A stretch of 5,394 bases of DNA. It comes from an uncultured Paraglaciecola sp. (lineage in GTDB: Bacteria; Pseudomonadota; Gammaproteobacteria; Enterobacterales; Alteromonadaceae). The notes beneath the pieces are model-generated. The model saw only the letters and a program-made list of their open reading frames with translations, did not search any database and was not told the DNA's origin. The position numbers and the translations under genes were made by a program. This document shows, one piece after another, positions 4,862 through 5,394 of the stretch (positions within the stretch are counted from its first letter, which is position 1; every line of letters begins with the position of its first letter). The stretch is taken from positions 1-5,394 of the forward strand of contig CAJQKX010000122.1 of NCBI GenBank assembly GCA_905479025.1. Direction: 5' to 3'.

Positions 4862-5394
4862 TCAATTCTCACCCATCAACCCCAAAAACGCCACCGCCGC
4901 ATTCGAAAGACTTCTTTTCGTATGATGAATATACCCCAACTCCCGCTCAATCCTAACAGCCTCAAACGGCATCACATGCAGCCCCCTAACCAATGTCTCC
5001 GGCAACACACTCCACCCCAGCCCAATCTCAACCATGGTACTAATCGTCTCCAAATAGTTAGTCGACATAGGTGCCTTTAAAGGTATCCCTTCCTTCTGAA
5101 ACAAGTTCTGAATAATTCGCCCAGTATAGGTATTTAACCCTGGCAAAATAATCGGATACTCGGCAAGATCTTTCAGCGCTGGTTTCTTTAACTCGGCCAA
5201 TGGATGATCCTGCGCACAGATAAACCGCAGCGGGTCATTCCAAATCTTCTTACTATTAATATTGTGATGACTATCCAGAGCCAAGGTAATCACCGCCACT
5301 TCCGATTCCCCGTGCAATACCTGCTCATAGGCCTTCTCAGAATCCATAAACTCAATATCCAAGGTTACATTGGGGTATTGCTGGGCAAACTGTT
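4862..5394 (-). CDS. LysR-type transcriptional regulator, C-terminal domain (5' end outside window)
   Basis: About 176 residues to the TGA at 4862-4864 are visible, and the frame runs through the right edge, so roughly the last 60% of a protein of about 300 residues is present. The start and the helix-turn-helix domain lie beyond the window; the TTG at 5360-5362 is an internal Leu codon. The sequence is a type-2 periplasmic-binding-like effector domain: QQYPNVTLDIEFMDSEKAYE at the domain start, GESEVAVITLA, FICAQDHPLAEL, YPIILPG, then MSTNYLETISTMVEIGLGWS and VLPETLV. From memory it resembles the LysR regulator that sits beside leuCDB in Pseudomonas-like genomes, so a divergent leuC may lie to the right; this is inference only. 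Composition is more balanced than in the cassette genes, consistent with native chromosome. No clear intrinsic terminator follows it. Confidence 0.93.
   Translation of the reverse strand, partial: QFAQQYPNVTLDIEFMDSEKAYEQVLHGESEVAVITLALDSHHNINSKKIWNDPLRFICAQDHPLAELKKPALKDLAEYPIILPGLNTYTGRIIQNLFQKEGIPLKAPMSTNYLETISTMVEIGLGWSVLPETLVRGLHVMPFEAVRIERELGYIHHTKRSLSNAAVAFLGLMGEN

Noticed and set aside
4859..5080. Plus-strand 73-codon frame opposite the LysR gene
   Set aside because: Its His/Pro/Gln-rich composition is typical of an antisense shadow, and the LysR frame is well conserved.
1..5394. tRNA or rRNA genes, CRISPR array, transposase or insertion sequence
   Set aside because: I saw no cloverleaf-like segment, regularly spaced repeats, transposase motif or terminal inverted repeats on either strand.

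Overview
The window looks like a gammaproteobacterial chromosome. The left-hand chorismate synthase fragment is very close to the E. coli AroC sequence as I remember it. The right-hand LysR-type regulator resembles ones I associate with Pseudomonas-like genomes. I cannot name a genus. The two flanking genes are ordinary core genes of fairly balanced base composition: a sampled aroC line has 33 G/C in 60 bases, and a sampled LysR line has 31 in 60. The DNA between them is visibly AT-richer: a sampled line inside the ATPase gene has 18 G/C in 60. The simplest reading is an accessory cassette inserted between two housekeeping genes.

Layout, left to right. (1) Positions 3-620, plus strand: the C-terminal 205 residues of chorismate synthase (aroC), cut by the window edge. 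(2) Positions 621-1064: a 444-base gap with no convincing gene. It holds a hairpin just after aroC, two candidate promoters and a spaced inverted repeat, and probably contains the left junction of the cassette. (3) Positions 1065-2207, plus strand: a complete DNA cytosine-C5 methyltransferase. (4) Positions 2204-3181, minus strand: a 325-residue protein of uncertain function with a Rossmann/methyltransferase-like N-terminal half. (5) Positions 3178-4599, minus strand: a 473-residue GHKL (Hsp90/MutL/MORC-type) ATPase. Genes 4 and 5 overlap by ATGA and must form an operon, ATPase first. Genes 3 and 4 converge so tightly that their stop codons overlap. (6) Positions 4600-4861: a regulatory gap with a candidate promoter and two near-perfect palindromes upstream of the ATPase gene, plus two doubtful mini-ORFs. 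(7) Positions 4862-5394, minus strand: the effector-binding domain of a LysR-type regulator, its N-terminus outside the window.

How the genes may work together. A C5 methyltransferase beside a MORC-like GHKL ATPase fits the general class of predicted restriction-modification-like systems with MutL/MORC ATPases described by Iyer, Abhiman and Aravind (Biol Direct 2008). I infer that the three middle genes form one anti-phage or R-M-like module: the methyltransferase marks self DNA, and the ATPase and its translationally coupled partner sense or act on unmarked DNA. No classical nuclease motif is visible in any of the three proteins, and that is the most interesting open point. The effector is either hidden in the 325-residue protein or the C-terminal part of the ATPase, or the system acts without cutting DNA.
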